DNA from: Ligula intestinalis
Taxonomy: Eukaryota > Platyhelminthes > Cestoda > Diphyllobothriidea > Diphyllobothriidae
Assembly (NCBI GenBank): GCA_036362985.1
Contig: JAYGXS010000005.1
Span: 1,214,962 to 1,278,961, forward strand
DNA: 64,000 nt
Direction of reading: 5' to 3'
A program made the translations under genes and the position numbers. Below are positions 11,150 through 21,521 of this stretch, piece after piece (position 1 is the first letter of the stretch; every line of letters starts with the position of its first letter). The notes below the pieces were generated by a model. The model was not told the origin of the DNA. It was given only the letters and a program-made list of their open reading frames with translations, and made no database searches.

Positions 11150-13072
11150 CAGATTGGGAGGGAAGGGACGGGACGCATGTACTTATCCAAGCTTTGTTTG
11201 TACATCTGATGGGAGGTGGCCTCCACGACTGACTGTGGAAGGTTGTTTCACTGTGGTATGGCACGTTGCGTGAAGAATTCAGAGCGGACGTTTAGCTTGG
11301 ATATCTTCGTGCGCAGCTTCATTGTGTGCCCACGGAGATGAGGCGAGAGGTGCCACTAAAACATGTCCTCAAAGCGTAATCCTTTCTCAAGACCGTTTTT
11401 TATCTTGTTAACTAGGATAAGATCCCCTCTTTGTTGCCTGTAATGCAGAGGGAATAAATTAAGGCATGCCAGTCTGTCTGTGTAATTGTGGTTCTTTAGA
11501 CCTCTTACTAGCTTTGTTGCCCGACGCTGCACTTTCTCCGGACATGTTGTGTCCTTTGCTAGCCATGGCCGCCACGCCTGTCTGCAATATCCTAGGTGTG
11601 GTCGAATAAATGTGCCGTACACTCTGCCAAAGAGATCTACATCGAAGGCTAGAAACGCCCTTTTGATAGCGTGCAGCACTCCCGTGGCTTTATTTGCAGC
11701 TTTGAAAGATTGTAATGAGGGCTTCAGATTACTCTGTATCCAAATGCTGACGTCTTTTTGTGTAGATGCTACGGGAATTGGGATGTTTTTCAGGTGATGT
11801 GTCCTGCTGCTCTGGGGCATACGGTAGTTTTTTGGACGAAGGTGGAGGACGGCACACTTTTGCACATTGAAATCTAGCAGCCATCTCTCGGACCACGTCT
11901 GCAGTTTGCAAAGATTATTTTGCAGAGCGTCTCGGTAACTTGGGTGCTTTATGACGTGTCACAGCTTAACGTCATCGGCGAACATGATTTTATCGCAGTC
12001 CAGCTCTTGAAGGCTGTCATTTACATAGAGAATGAAGAGTAGAAGACCGAGAACGGAGCCTTGAGGAAACTACCATAACTACGTCAACCCAGTCCGATTT
12101 ATCGTCCCCGATGCAAACGCGCTGTTTTCGACCAACTAAAAATGACCTGATCCAGTCCAAAATTTTCCCCTTGATGCCAAGAATGCTCAGTTTATGTAAA
12201 AGGCGTTTATGGGGCACGCTGTCAAGGGCTTTGCAGAAATCGATGAACACTACGTCCACTTCGAAGCCCTCTTTAAAGCACTTGTCCAGGCCTCAATTGA
12301 AGTCAGTAAATTTGAAAGGCAGGAGCGCCCTCACCGAAAGCCGTGTTGGAAATTTTGAATGATGTCATTTTCATCCCAAAATCTTAGCATGGCCTGCTTG
12401 ACAAGGACCTCCATCATTTTGCAGGAAAGGCAAGTCAAGCTTATGGGTCGAAAGCTGTTTGCAGACATCTTGCTACCTCCCTTATATAGCGGTAGGATGT
12501 TGGCCGTCTTCTACTGCAAAGGCAAGTCCCCTGTTTTCATGGAACGCTCGAACCGAGATGAAAGAGGCACCGATAGCTCGGTAGACAGTTCTTTAAGAAT
12601 CAGTCCAGGGATCCCATCCGGTCAAGGAGACTTGTCTGGTTTGATGTGACTGAGGACATGTCTTACGTCTGCGACAGAAAAGGTAACAGTTTCAATAACG
12701 GCTGTACCTTCGCCCACTTCTACTCCCGGATTGTCGTCGGGAGATTCCATCGTAAACACTGATCTGAAAAACTCTGACAGTAACTCTACTTTCCGCGGTC
12801 CTTCCGTTACTACGTTCCCGAGGTTATCCCTTAGAGTTGCAATGTCGTCCCAGTGCTTCCTTTGACTGCGGATGTACCCATAAAACTTCTTTGGACACAT
12901 TGTGGCTTGTGTTCTAAGTTGACGCTCAAAGGCAGTTCTAGAATTTCATATTTCCTTACCGCATATGTTTCGTCGTGCTTTATATTCGGCAAGTGATGTT
13001 GAATCTTGAATATGCTCGTACTTTTTCCACAGCCTTTGTTTCTTCTTTGTGGCCCTTTTTATCGGCTGGTTG
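11150..13072 (-). mobile_element. LINE family A, copy A1: reverse transcriptase half
   Basis: Minus-strand remains of a non-LTR retrotransposon with several frameshifts. Reading 3' to 5' in window coordinates, the segments give KKKQRLWKKYEHIQ (about 13040), MCPKKFYGYIRSQRKHWDD (12900), VLSHIKPDKSP and GIPGLILKEL (12640-12590). They continue with FIDFCKALDSVPHKRLL (about 12250), IMFADDVKL (about 11975, the catalytic YADD-type box) and GTFIRPHLGYCRQAW plus VQRRATKLVRGLKN (about 11600-11500). The end is a degenerate RGH...FFTQRAI...NLPQSVVEA tail near 11200. Domain order is that of CR1/jockey-like LINEs. The 5' half of the same copy lies at 16263-18060, beyond an inserted family B element. Confidence 0.85.
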
Positions 13073-16000
13073 ATGCTTTACTCATAATAGACAAGTATGA
13101 TTTCTACCGTCAAGACCGCCCTAGTAAACGTGGTGGTGGTTGTCTTCTCTATATTAAAGCTATTTTTAAGCATTTCCCGTTCAACCTAGATGCTGAGTCA
13201 TTCTCGGGCAATTACTGCTTTGCATCCATTATCCTGTCTCCCCGTCAAAAGGCAATTATTGGATGCATTTATAGTCCACCTAACTCATCATCGGAAGATG
13301 ATGAAAAGCTTTGCGAAATATTTAGGCTGATTTCGGAGTCCGCCTTTGATGCTAAAGTTATCGCAGGGGATTTCAACTTTCCCGAAATTGATTGATCATT
13401 GAACTGTTGTCCATCCAGATTTCAGCCCTTCCTATATACCATCAATTTTTCAAACAGGTCTCAGTTGGTCTGTTCCCCAACAAGGGATCAGCATATTTTA
13501 GATTTAATTTTTACGAATGACATTTCCCCCCTTTTTGTTGACTACAATCAGAACCTATTCCCAAGTGACCATACTTTGATCCATTGTTGCCTTCCGCTTG
13601 CTTCTACGAAAAAGGCTAGCAACACTCGTACTACCGTGCGTTTTACCTAGCTGATATTAATTTAATTAACAACTTTATGAACTCACTAGACTGGCAGGAG
13701 CTTTCCTCCACGAACAGTATAAAAATTCTCGGTGACTTAATGACGACAATTTCAAATAGCATTTTGGAATTTGTGCCGATCAAAATTGTTAAGCCTTATA
13801 CTTCGGACCCCACCGTTCCTCATTTTCTTATGTCTAGACTGAAGAAATTGCAAAGACAGTTGAAAGACCAGTCTACTAGTTCATTATCGGTGCACCTTAG
13901 AATCGCAGAGATTTTCGAATGAGCGTCTAATATTCGTCTTACACGTGACAAACATAGGGAATCTTGCGCACTCAGCGAGTTAAACTCTGCAAAATCGATT
14001 GCCCAACTGTTCCGCCGTCGGTCCTCCGCTAAACGAGGTCACAAAACCCCCCCCCTTACTGAATGAAAATAAAAACTTCGTGCAAGATGAGTCTGAGAAG
14101 GCTGAACTGTTCAATGCCTTCTTTGCAAAACACCTTACGACGGAATTTGAACCGGTCCCGTCGTTTCAGCCATGCTCAGTCAATACTATCAGTACCATAG
14201 GTTTCTCCATAGAGGTAATTCGTAAGCACATTATCCGTCTAAAAAACTCGCACTCTTTGGGAACTGACGGCCTTCCAAATTCACTTATCAAGAGAGTATT
14301 CAGCTTCCCCCGATTGCTAAGTTATCTATTCTCAGCTTATCTTCTAAACGGTTTCTTTTCTGACTCATGGAAGACATCTATTATTCTTCCAGTCTTCAAG
14401 TCAGGATCTCGTTCGGACGTAAATAACTACCGAGGTGTTCATAAAACTGCGGCCCTAGCCAAACTTCTGGAAAAGATCATTGTTAATCAAATTCTCGATT
14501 TTTGTGTAGAAAATAAACTATTAAGTGCCTCACAGCATGGATTTCTACCTGGAAGATCATGTGAAACCTGCCACTTAGCATTCCTTAACCTGGTTACTTC
14601 ACTTCGTAATGAACAGCAATCAGTTATCGTGATTTACTTTGACCTTAGTAAAGCTTTTGACAAGGTGCCTCATAGGCGCCCTAGGCATCAGGCCCCCCCC
14701 CTCCTCGATTTCATTGCCTCCTACCTGTCTAACCGCAGCCAGAAGGTCTTAGTAGGCAAAAGCTACTCGATGCTTCAGCCGATCACGAGTGGTGTATTAC
14801 AAGGCACGGTTTTAGGTCCCCTCCTTTTCATTCTTTACATAAATGAAATTTCAACAGTGCTAAATAATTCAGAAAATTTCATTTATGCTGATGACCTTAA
14901 GTGTATTTACTCATTTTCTAAGGACACGGCCAGTACTTGTGTTGATAAAGTTAACGCAGACTTGCGTACTCTCTCAAGTTGGAGCGCAACATGGCAGATG
15001 GAGTTTTCTCCATCAAAATGTAGTTTCTTGAGTTTTGGTCCCGCAAGGCTTCCTGGACCCATTATCTTCCAAAATAGTCCACTGTTAGAAAGATCTACGA
15101 TAAAGGATTTGGGTCTTACTTACACGAATAAGCTTGCATTATTATCTCATGCAGATCGAATTTCTGCCAAGGCCGCACAGATATGTAGGTTTATATCGCA
15201 TAACTTTTCCTTCCAGAAATGAAGTTAAAACTATACCGCAAGTTTGTTCTTCCTATACTAGAATACTGCTGCCCGCTTTTTGGCCTCATGACCCAGCATG
15301 ACCGTAGTAAGATTGAAAAGGTTCAGCGAGTTTTCACTCGTAAAATATTTTCTGTTTCTGGGTCTGGTATGTGTTATACAGATAGATGTCAATTAGCAAA
15401 CATTAAATTTCTTTGGATAAGAAGACTCGAAGCTGGTCTATGCTTTCTGTTTCGCGTTAACAATAGTCCTAATCTCCCAAAAATTAACGCTCTCCTTCCA
15501 GTTGACCGACCTTACGCCACTCGTAACTCTTCCATGATAATTTAACCACCTCGTAGCTCCACATCTAACCGTTCTCGCTTTTTCACCTCCAAATATGCTT
15601 TTATTTGGAACAACCTTCCTCTCGATATTAGCCTGTCTTCTACACTGTCGATTTTTAAAGGCAAATTATCTAAGCATTTAAATTTAGAGGAAATAAAGTC
15701 GTTACTGTCTGTTTCCTTTCCAAACACGCAAGTTGTAGATTTTGAAAAGGGTCCTCCTGGCACTTGAAGCTCTTCCCAGGATACTAAAATGGTTTCTAAA
15801 TATGTTAGCATTTCCCTCTGCAGAGTCAAGCATCGCTTCCAAGGGCTGCGAATTATTCTCCGTTTTTGCAACCTTCGCTGTGGTCTTCGCGATTGGCTCT
15901 GGAATCTGGTGGGTCGCAACTCGATGATGTTGCCTTGACTTCTACTGCCTTCTCCTGCCTTCCGGATGACCCCTTCCTAACTCAACGATATATTATTTTT

Positions 16001-16262
16001 TCCCATGACCATAAACGTCCCGAACCCTCAACATCAGGTCCTAAACTAACCACATCAAACCCTGTTACCTATTAAGGCAGTTTTTTCTCCTAAAGTTTTT
16101 TTGAACTCGGTGGCCCGCTGAACTCATCCACCGATCTAGGAGTTTTTTTTACTGCCGATGACAATTATTTTAAAAGAGTTCACTGCTTATCATTATTATT
16201 TTTATTTTCACGATAGCACTAAGTTTGTAACGACAGGGCCCCTTGGGCCTTAAATATACAAA
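13073..16262 (+). mobile_element. LINE family B, copy B1, inserted into LINE A1
   Basis: A 5'-truncated CR1-like element. It opens inside the endonuclease domain (IIDKYDFYRQDRPSKRGGGC, then IAGDFNFPEID at about 13360-13395 and LDLIFTND and PSDHTLIHCC at about 13500-13590). The reverse transcriptase follows (13999-15222), then a frameshifted C-terminal part (15219-15770, LPILEYCCPLFGLM). A 3' untranslated region ends GGGCCCCTTGGGCCTTAAAT with an ATT-rich tail at about 16260. The 3' end matches those at 28.4, 37.0 and 37.15 kb. Both flanks are family A sequence in the opposite orientation, which fixes the borders to within about 10 bases. No clear target duplication could be read by eye. Confidence 0.85.
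13999..15222 (+). CDS. Reverse transcriptase of LINE B1 (frameshifted remnant)
   Basis: An open frame of 407 residues that copies element RNA at the target nick. Visible blocks are SLGTDGLPNSLIKRVF (about residues 90-105), NNYRGVHKTAALAKLLEKII, SASQHGFLPGRS, VIVIYFDLSKAFDKVPHR, GVLQGTVLGPLLFILYINEI and NFIYADDLKC, the catalytic YADD box. Between KVPHR and LLDF the copy lacks about eight residues present in the copy at 30.2 kb. The frame is opened by a C-rich tract at 14046-14057, where a frameshift separates it from upstream coding. It is broken again near 15212, just before LKLYRKFVLPILEYC. It is therefore unlikely to be active. Confidence 0.85.
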   Translation: MPNCSAVGPPLNEVTKPPPLLNENKNFVQDESEKAELFNAFFAKHLTTEFEPVPSFQPCSVNTISTIGFSIEVIRKHIIRLKNSHSLGTDGLPNSLIKRVFSFPRLLSYLFSAYLLNGFFSDSWKTSIILPVFKSGSRSDVNNYRGVHKTAALAKLLEKIIVNQILDFCVENKLLSASQHGFLPGRSCETCHLAFLNLVTSLRNEQQSVIVIYFDLSKAFDKVPHRRPRHQAPPLLDFIASYLSNRSQKVLVGKSYSMLQPITSGVLQGTVLGPLLFILYINEISTVLNNSENFIYADDLKCIYSFSKDTASTCVDKVNADLRTLSSWSATWQMEFSPSKCSFLSFGPARLPGPIIFQNSPLLERSTIKDLGLTYTNKLALLSHADRISAKAAQICRFISHNFSFQK

Positions 16263-18060
16263 TTATTATTATGTGGATGTCTGGCACATGGTCTTAGTAC
16301 TTCCGTTGGGCAATGGACTTCAATTAAGTGCTCTACAGTCCCTTGGATATGCTGCCATAATTCATTTATATCGTTCGTATTGGGTAACCATTTTGCTGCT
16401 GAAACTGTACGTCTCATTTCTTCAAAATCGGCTTTCCAAATATTTCTGCGTCTCTTTATTTGCGATTTTGGAGGCAGTAGGTAACACACGCAGGTAAAAG
16501 CAACGTGGTCGTTTAACCTAAGTGGCGATTGTGAGTTCACTTCCCTTATGATCCCCTCTTTTTTACTAAAAATGAGATCTAGACAGTGTGATTGTTGCCC
16601 TTCTCACTGTCGGGTTGTGAAATCTATGTGTTGAATGAGATATTCGTCCAAAGAAAAGTGAAGTAGTTGATAATTGAAAGGTGCTGCTGTGGCCTTTATT
16701 CCAGGCCTCATCCAATCGATGCCAGGAACGTTGAAATCACCCAGGAGTAAAAGGTTTTCCTGTTTACAGGTAACTGTCTGTGAACTTAGCAGTTCTACTT
16801 CGTCACTTTCGCTGGAGCCGGGAGGCCGATAAACAACGTATATATTGAGTGCCGGATGTTGCTTATCTTAATTTTGCACGAAATTATTTCATATCGTCGT
16901 AGGGCTATGTCTGCGATTTCCCTCTGACAACAGGAAATATCATTGGCTACATAAATTGTCACTCCTCCGCCCCTACGTTGAGATCTGTTGCAGCGAAACA
17001 GTTGATAGCCTCCAATGCTGACTTCGCAGATCCCTATTGTTTCGGTCAGCCAAGTCTCTGTCAATGCAATTATATGCGGTTTCTGCTCTGATACTATTAT
17101 TTTGAGTTCTTCAAGTTTATTGAAGAGACTCTGACAATTGGTATAATAGATCTCGAGGCAGCGGCCACTATTGCTTGTGGTATCTTCTAGAACCGGCCGG
17201 TTGACCTTGGTTAAGTTTTCCGCCTGACTAATTCCGGCCAAAGAAAATTTAGTTCAATGTGGGCAATTTCTCCTCCTCGAATTTGTAGGCCAGTTTCGCC
17301 TTTGTTCTTTCGATCGTTTAGATCGTTTTTCAAAAGTTGCATTTTCCTGCGTTCCTTTGGTTCCTAATCCGGCTGAAGAAAACTCCAGCATGCATGGTCC
17401 GCAGAGACGATTTTCTTTCCAGCATAAGCTGTGCCTGCGCTTCGGTGTCCTAAATGACTTTTAGTGGTCGTGGCCGAGAGCTTGAACCACTCGGCGGCTG
17501 ATCCTTGCCTATTCTAAATTTTTGGAGAATTTTTACAGACTCAGTGCCTCTTAGCAGCGATTTAGCGTACTGCCGAACGAGACCTCGATCGTGCTCCACC
17601 TTATCCCCAGCAACGGTAGCCGTTGATTCTAGTGCACCCTGTATCACTATCTGCAGGCCGCTCTTCATCCGCCTTCAGCTGGCGTATGCACCTGCGTTTG
17701 GCCCTACTGGACTCGTGGTTTCCTGGTTTATGAACCACAAAACTGTCCTCTGCATGCGCCGCATCTTCTTGGAGTGGTTTTCTTGCTTTTTGTTCACATG
17801 GCGTGCTCCAAGTTCTGTCTTGCGATAAAACTGAGGGCTTTGGTTGGTCTTTAGCAGGTCGCTCTTCAACCGCCTTCTACTTGCGTATGCGTCTGCGTTT
17901 GGCCCTACTGGATTCGTGGTTTCCTGGTTTATCAACCACTGACCTGGCCTCTGCATGCACCGCATCCAGTGGTGTTACCTTATTGTTCTTTATGAACACT
18001 GCTAATATCTCCGCGTAAAATTCAAGGCTTCCCTCTAAACGCATTATACGCGTGGCTAGG
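16263..18060 (-). mobile_element. LINE family A, copy A1: ORF1 and endonuclease half
   Basis: This is the 5' part of the element whose reverse transcriptase is at 11150-13072. The endonuclease runs from about 17240 to 16540: IYYTNCQSLFNKLEELK, IIALTETWLTETIG, RRGGGVTIYVANDI, GDFNVPGIDW (about 16714-16743) and LNDHVAFTC, the usual Asn, Glu, Asp-His pattern of APE-type enzymes. Upstream is an ORF1-like region with KFRIGKDQ and SRPRPLKVI (about 17510-17450) and, further up, an Arg/Lys-rich stretch with an internal duplication. The frame is broken by stops and shifts. The segment stops at VHCPTEVLRPCA (about 16275), where element B1 begins. Confidence 0.8.
17655..17970 (-). repeat. 201-base in-frame duplication in LINE A1 ORF1
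   Basis: Two segments with a spacing of 201 bases (CTCTTCA at 17661 and again at 17862) encode on the minus strand PGNHESSRAKRRRIRK and PGNHESSRAKRRCIRQ, each followed by KA(V/D)EERPA. The spacing is 67 codons, so the repeat keeps frame. The upstream unit has an internal TAG. Confidence 0.75.
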
Positions 18061-18279
18061 TTAAGACAATCATCGTTATCTGCACGCGCAGGCTTATTTG
18101 GCTGGGTGGTGTCTGGTTATAAGATGGTTGGTGAAAGAAGATGCGTTTTTGCATAGTGGGTGGTCTGGGATTTGGTACGCGTTATTGAAAGCGCTTCGGC
18201 TATTTCTGGGCGTACCTTGTCAACGGTTGTAAAAGGAGGCTTACATAAGTTAACCTGATTACACCTGTTAGAGTATATC

Positions 18280-18345
18280 TTAGCGACTTGGCCTTCGGTT
18301 GTGAGCTAGTTGTCCGGGGTTCAAATCCAGCCGTCGCCGCATTTT
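18280..18345 (+). repeat. tRNA-like SINE head (weak)
   Basis: It contains GGGGTTCAAATCCAGCC, a good B box with a 4-5 bp T stem. The short GGCGAC-like acceptor is imperfect. The D and anticodon arms are not convincing. It is followed by a T-run. Probably a decayed SINE rather than a working tRNA. Confidence 0.3.
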
Positions 18346-18649
18346 TTTCATCAAGCAGAGATGGATCGTGCACGTTAGCGTTACCCATGCTATTGAAAAC
18401 TATATTAGAGTGCATTAATTTAAAGACTGCAATCAACCGGCCGTGCTAATATAGATAGCGAAAATATTTGCTTGTGCGATTAATTTCAACAGTCAGAATT
18501 TTAATGTGAACGACTCAGCCTTTGTTGTAAGGAGTTCTTTGCACTGTAGCAATCATAGTCAGAAGCAGTGATGTTGTTTCTAGGAGCGACTGAACTTCCA
18601 GACTTGTTTTGATCGTAGGGATAACTTCCAGAGCGTGGTATAATCGGCG

Positions 18650-18796
18650 GTCCAGTTAGATTGTGAAAACGAAGGATTCGTCTCACTCATAAAGGATATT
18701 TCCAAAGGGCAGATAATACGCAGTCCAGTTAGATTGTGAAAGCGAAGGATTCGTCTCAATCAGAAAGGATATTTCCAAAGGGCAAATTATACGCAG
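18650..18796. repeat. Two-copy 73-base tandem repeat
   Basis: TCCAGTTAGATTGTGAAA occurs at 18651 and again at 18724. The units continue through GAAGGATTCGTCTCA and GGATATTTCCAAAGGGCA with a few substitutions. No coding content is evident. Confidence 0.9.
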
Positions 18797-19160
18797 TTCC
18801 TTTGACAGTTTTTTCAGCCAGATGTGTCTTCTACACTAAGGTAGAGACTAAAAACCTCGTAAGCGCAAGGAGCTTAAATTCGAGGGTAAATACTTGTATT
18901 TTTCTGACAGCCCCGTCTCGCGCGAGAGAAAATATTTCGATAATATAAGCGTCCAACAACAACTGAGTGGATTTTTTGTATCAGTCAAGAGAAGGTAGGA
19001 TGGAAATGGGAAGAAGTTATAGGTTGAATGCTAGGCAAAGTATTATACAACCACCAGTGATGCGTAATTTTCAAGTAATCATTAGTAGTTTTAAGAAATT
19101 ATGTTGAGTTGGTTTGGCAGGTTTGCTGAATTTGAGTTGACCCAGGTGTGAAAAACTCTA

Positions 19161-19241
19161 GGCGTTTGGCGGGATTTGAACCCGCGCATCAGAGAAAGCC
19201 TTTGCCGGAGGCTAATGCTCTACCGCTAAGCTACAAACGCC
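19161..19241 (-). tRNA. tRNA-like gene or SINE head, left arm
   Basis: 81 bases. A perfect 7-bp acceptor (GGCGTTT with AAACGCC), a D arm TAGCTTAGCGGTAGAGC and a GCGGG/CCCGC T stem with loop TTCAAAT are all clear, and both Pol III boxes are good. Between the arms there are more bases than a normal class I tRNA has. The best central hairpin is AGCCT/AGGCT with a seven-base loop CCGGCAA, which lacks the usual T33. No anticodon can be assigned, so a SINE origin is favoured over a working tRNA. Confidence 0.5.
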
Positions 19242-19386
19242 CGCTTAACGCCATGAGTTTTTAGATGACTGCTTAGGAAATCCTGCTTGGGCAGTCAACT
19301 TGCTCCCGTATTGGTGGATTCCATATGAGCGAAAAGTTGAGTGGGTAATATCGATCCAAGTGTGATTAAACTCATGGCGTGAAGCG

Positions 19387-19467
19387 GGCGTTTGTAGCTT
19401 AGCGGTAAAGCATTAGCCTCCGACGAAGGCCTTCTCTGATGCGCGGGTTCAAATCCCGCCAAACGCC
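19387..19467 (+). tRNA. tRNA-like gene or SINE head, right arm
   Basis: The partner of 19161-19241 in opposite orientation: the same acceptor, D arm (AGCGGTAAAGC) and T arm. It differs by a few bases, including the central loop (CCGACGA). Both box A and box B remain intact. As for the left copy, the anticodon is ambiguous. Confidence 0.5.
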
Positions 19468-19499
19468 TAGAGTTTTTCACACTTGGGTCAACTCAAATT

Positions 19500-20208
19500 A
19501 TGTTGAACTTAGAAATAAGAGAAACACTCCTCTGATGAAACCAGAGCAGATTTCAGCGAATTCCCACTGTTCTATGATGCGCTGAGATAGGAATGTGCAG
19601 CTGACGTGAATATGTGGAGGTTTCGTGACCTTACTCCCCGTATAACGCTCAACATCAATAAACTGAATTAAATCCCTCGCGTCTCGTGACTGTGTGTATG
19701 TGCGCATCGGCTATGTCCAGTCCCCCTCAAGGCTGACCCCCTTATTACCTGACTGTGATGACTGCCATCCTTGTAGATCCAAGAGGCTGCCCTCTGGGCT
19801 GCTGACGCGCGGTAGTCTGTCTGCAAACTTTCACTAACATATTCTTCACTACATTTGTACAGAATATACTATTCCTCTCGCCTGGTGTCCCACTTCTTCT
19901 CTTCCCTCACGGCTCTGAGCCAGACAAGTGCAGCGTCACGGGTCTTCCCCATTAATTTAAACTGCTACAATCATATAACAGCAAGGTCTACAGTTAACCA
20001 CCGTTTAACCGTATGACTAGTTAGTTGAGCAACGACCAGGGAGGTGAAACTGGGGATCCCATCGCGGGCATCACCATTACGCTCAGGTTCAAAACGATGT
20101 GGGGGCAGTAAAAGCGACGAAATGATCACCGACCTGCCAGAAGTGTGACCATGATACGCCCTTGCGTACTATAGGGTGGCGAAAATAGAACGTCAACAAT
20201 CCGTTGTG
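19500..20208. other. No recognised feature
   Basis: The stretch between the inverted repeat and the Penelope element. No supported frame or repeat was recognised. Confidence 0.4.
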
Positions 20209-20793
20209 TGCCAATACAAGCGAACATCCGTGTCCCAGGAAGCAATTGAGAAGAAGACGAACACTCGATCGCTGGGACAATATGTTTATTCGCCTGACGT
20301 TTCAATATCCTTCGTGGATTCTTCATCAGAGACATGAGTAGCGGAAAGGTTAAGTATGCACAGACATTTGCAGTATTTATAGGACACAGTCATTACTGCA
20401 AGCATACAGCGACAATTAACGTTAATTGCCTTCTTGTGTGTGGACTGCTTGTTGGACGGCACGCGGGCTCTGACCTGTTGAACTTTCGTCACGGGTGGTG
20501 AGCTCGGGCATGATGATTGCTCGGCCGTCTGGGTCCCCGGTGTTGGCGTACGATGAGGCGGTGGCCTGCCCGTTCCTCAAGTGACGGCTTGCTTTGGTCA
20601 AATTGAATCTCAGAATTGAAAATAGATTGGGCAAATCGTTGCACTTGTTGATGGATTGGGGGCCCGTGAACCATGACTCAAGTAGTTCTCCGCTCACCCG
20701 ATTGTCACCTCTTGCGAGAATTTTGGCCTCATCAAATTTGAAGGTGTGGCCGGGTCTCGTCGAATGAGCCGCAACTTGAGAATCGGCATCATT

Positions 20794-21279
20794 TCACCGC
20801 ATTGCAACCGCGTGTTCGGCAATTCGCGTCCTGAGAAGTCTGCCAGTTTCTCCGACATAGTTGCCTTGACCGTAACTGCACCAGATCCTGTAGACGACCC
20901 CAGATGTTTCTTGCCATGGCAGTGGGTCTTTTGGCTTCATTATCTGACGCCTTATGATTGCCTCCGGCCTGTGTTTGACTCCAACTCCAAGTGGTGCGAG
21001 AAGGCGGCCGACTGCTTCCGATACGTTTTTGACGTACGGGATCAAACGCAAAATCTTGGGGTCGGTGCGCTTTTGTTGGCCAGCTCGTTTGCGCAAGCAC
21101 GGGTTGACGAAGTTGCGCGGGTAGCCATTTTCTCTGAACACCCGTCGGAGGTATTCTACCTCGGCGACTTTGTCTTCTTCTTCTTCGCTGCAGTGCGTCT
21201 CAACACGCCGATTGAGTGTTTTTACGCAACTGCGTTTGTGGCTGATTGGGTGGTTGCTGTTGTAATTCAGTGCTTGCAT
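20794..21279 (-). CDS. PLE-1 linker and GIY-YIG endonuclease fragment
   Basis: 161 residues. The first part has the Penelope linker features RRVFRENGYPRNFV and IPYVKNVSEAVGRLL. The end carries GVVYRIWCSYGQGNYVGETGR, the GIY-YIG motif variant (VVY...YVG) with a following Arg and RIAEH. The frame is lost shortly after VAMR, and the endonuclease continues at low identity towards 20500. The domain would nick target DNA for element insertion. Confidence 0.8.
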   Translation of the reverse strand: MQALNYNSNHPISHKRSCVKTLNRRVETHCSEEEEDKVAEVEYLRRVFRENGYPRNFVNPCLRKRAGQQKRTDPKILRLIPYVKNVSEAVGRLLAPLGVGVKHRPEAIIRRQIMKPKDPLPWQETSGVVYRIWCSYGQGNYVGETGRLLRTRIAEHAVAMR

Positions 21280-21521
21280 CGTGTTTGTCGCTTTCCTGAA
21301 TACTTTAGTCTTTAGACCACCACAATCTTTTCGACAAACAAGGACATCAAGAAAAGCCTGTTGTGACGTTCCTAGAACGCGAGCACCTGATCCCGTTCGA
21401 TGACGACGAAGGTGTCATCCACATACCGAGCCCAGAATTTCAGTTTGTGGTGTTGGAAAACTAGCGACTCCAGCTGCGACTCGGCTATGAGTCCCAAAGT
21501 CGGTGAACCCATCGGTGTCCC

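Larger units (their letters stand above)
19129..19499. repeat. Inverted repeat with 132-base arms carrying tRNA-like units
   Basis: The arms are 19129-19260 and 19368-19499, nearly identical as reverse complements and separated by about 107 bases. The outer ends share GAGTTGACCCA(G/A)GTGTG and the inner ends share CGCCATGAGTTT. Each arm contains one tRNA-like sequence. The flanking TTTTTCACA(C)..TGGGTCA motif recurs beside another tRNA relic at 54.94 kb, suggesting a SINE family inserted twice head to head or duplicated as a palindrome. Confidence 0.85.

Noticed and set aside
17675..17965. 96-residue minus-strand frame with repeated INQETT(N/S)PVGPNA
   Set aside because: A shifted frame of the duplicated ORF1 segment. 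The basic PGNHESSRAKRR frame is more protein-like and fits the 201-base repeat.
20746..21315. 189-residue plus-strand open frame
   Set aside because: It is antisense to the PLE-1 GIY-YIG/linker region, whose minus-strand motifs are clear.
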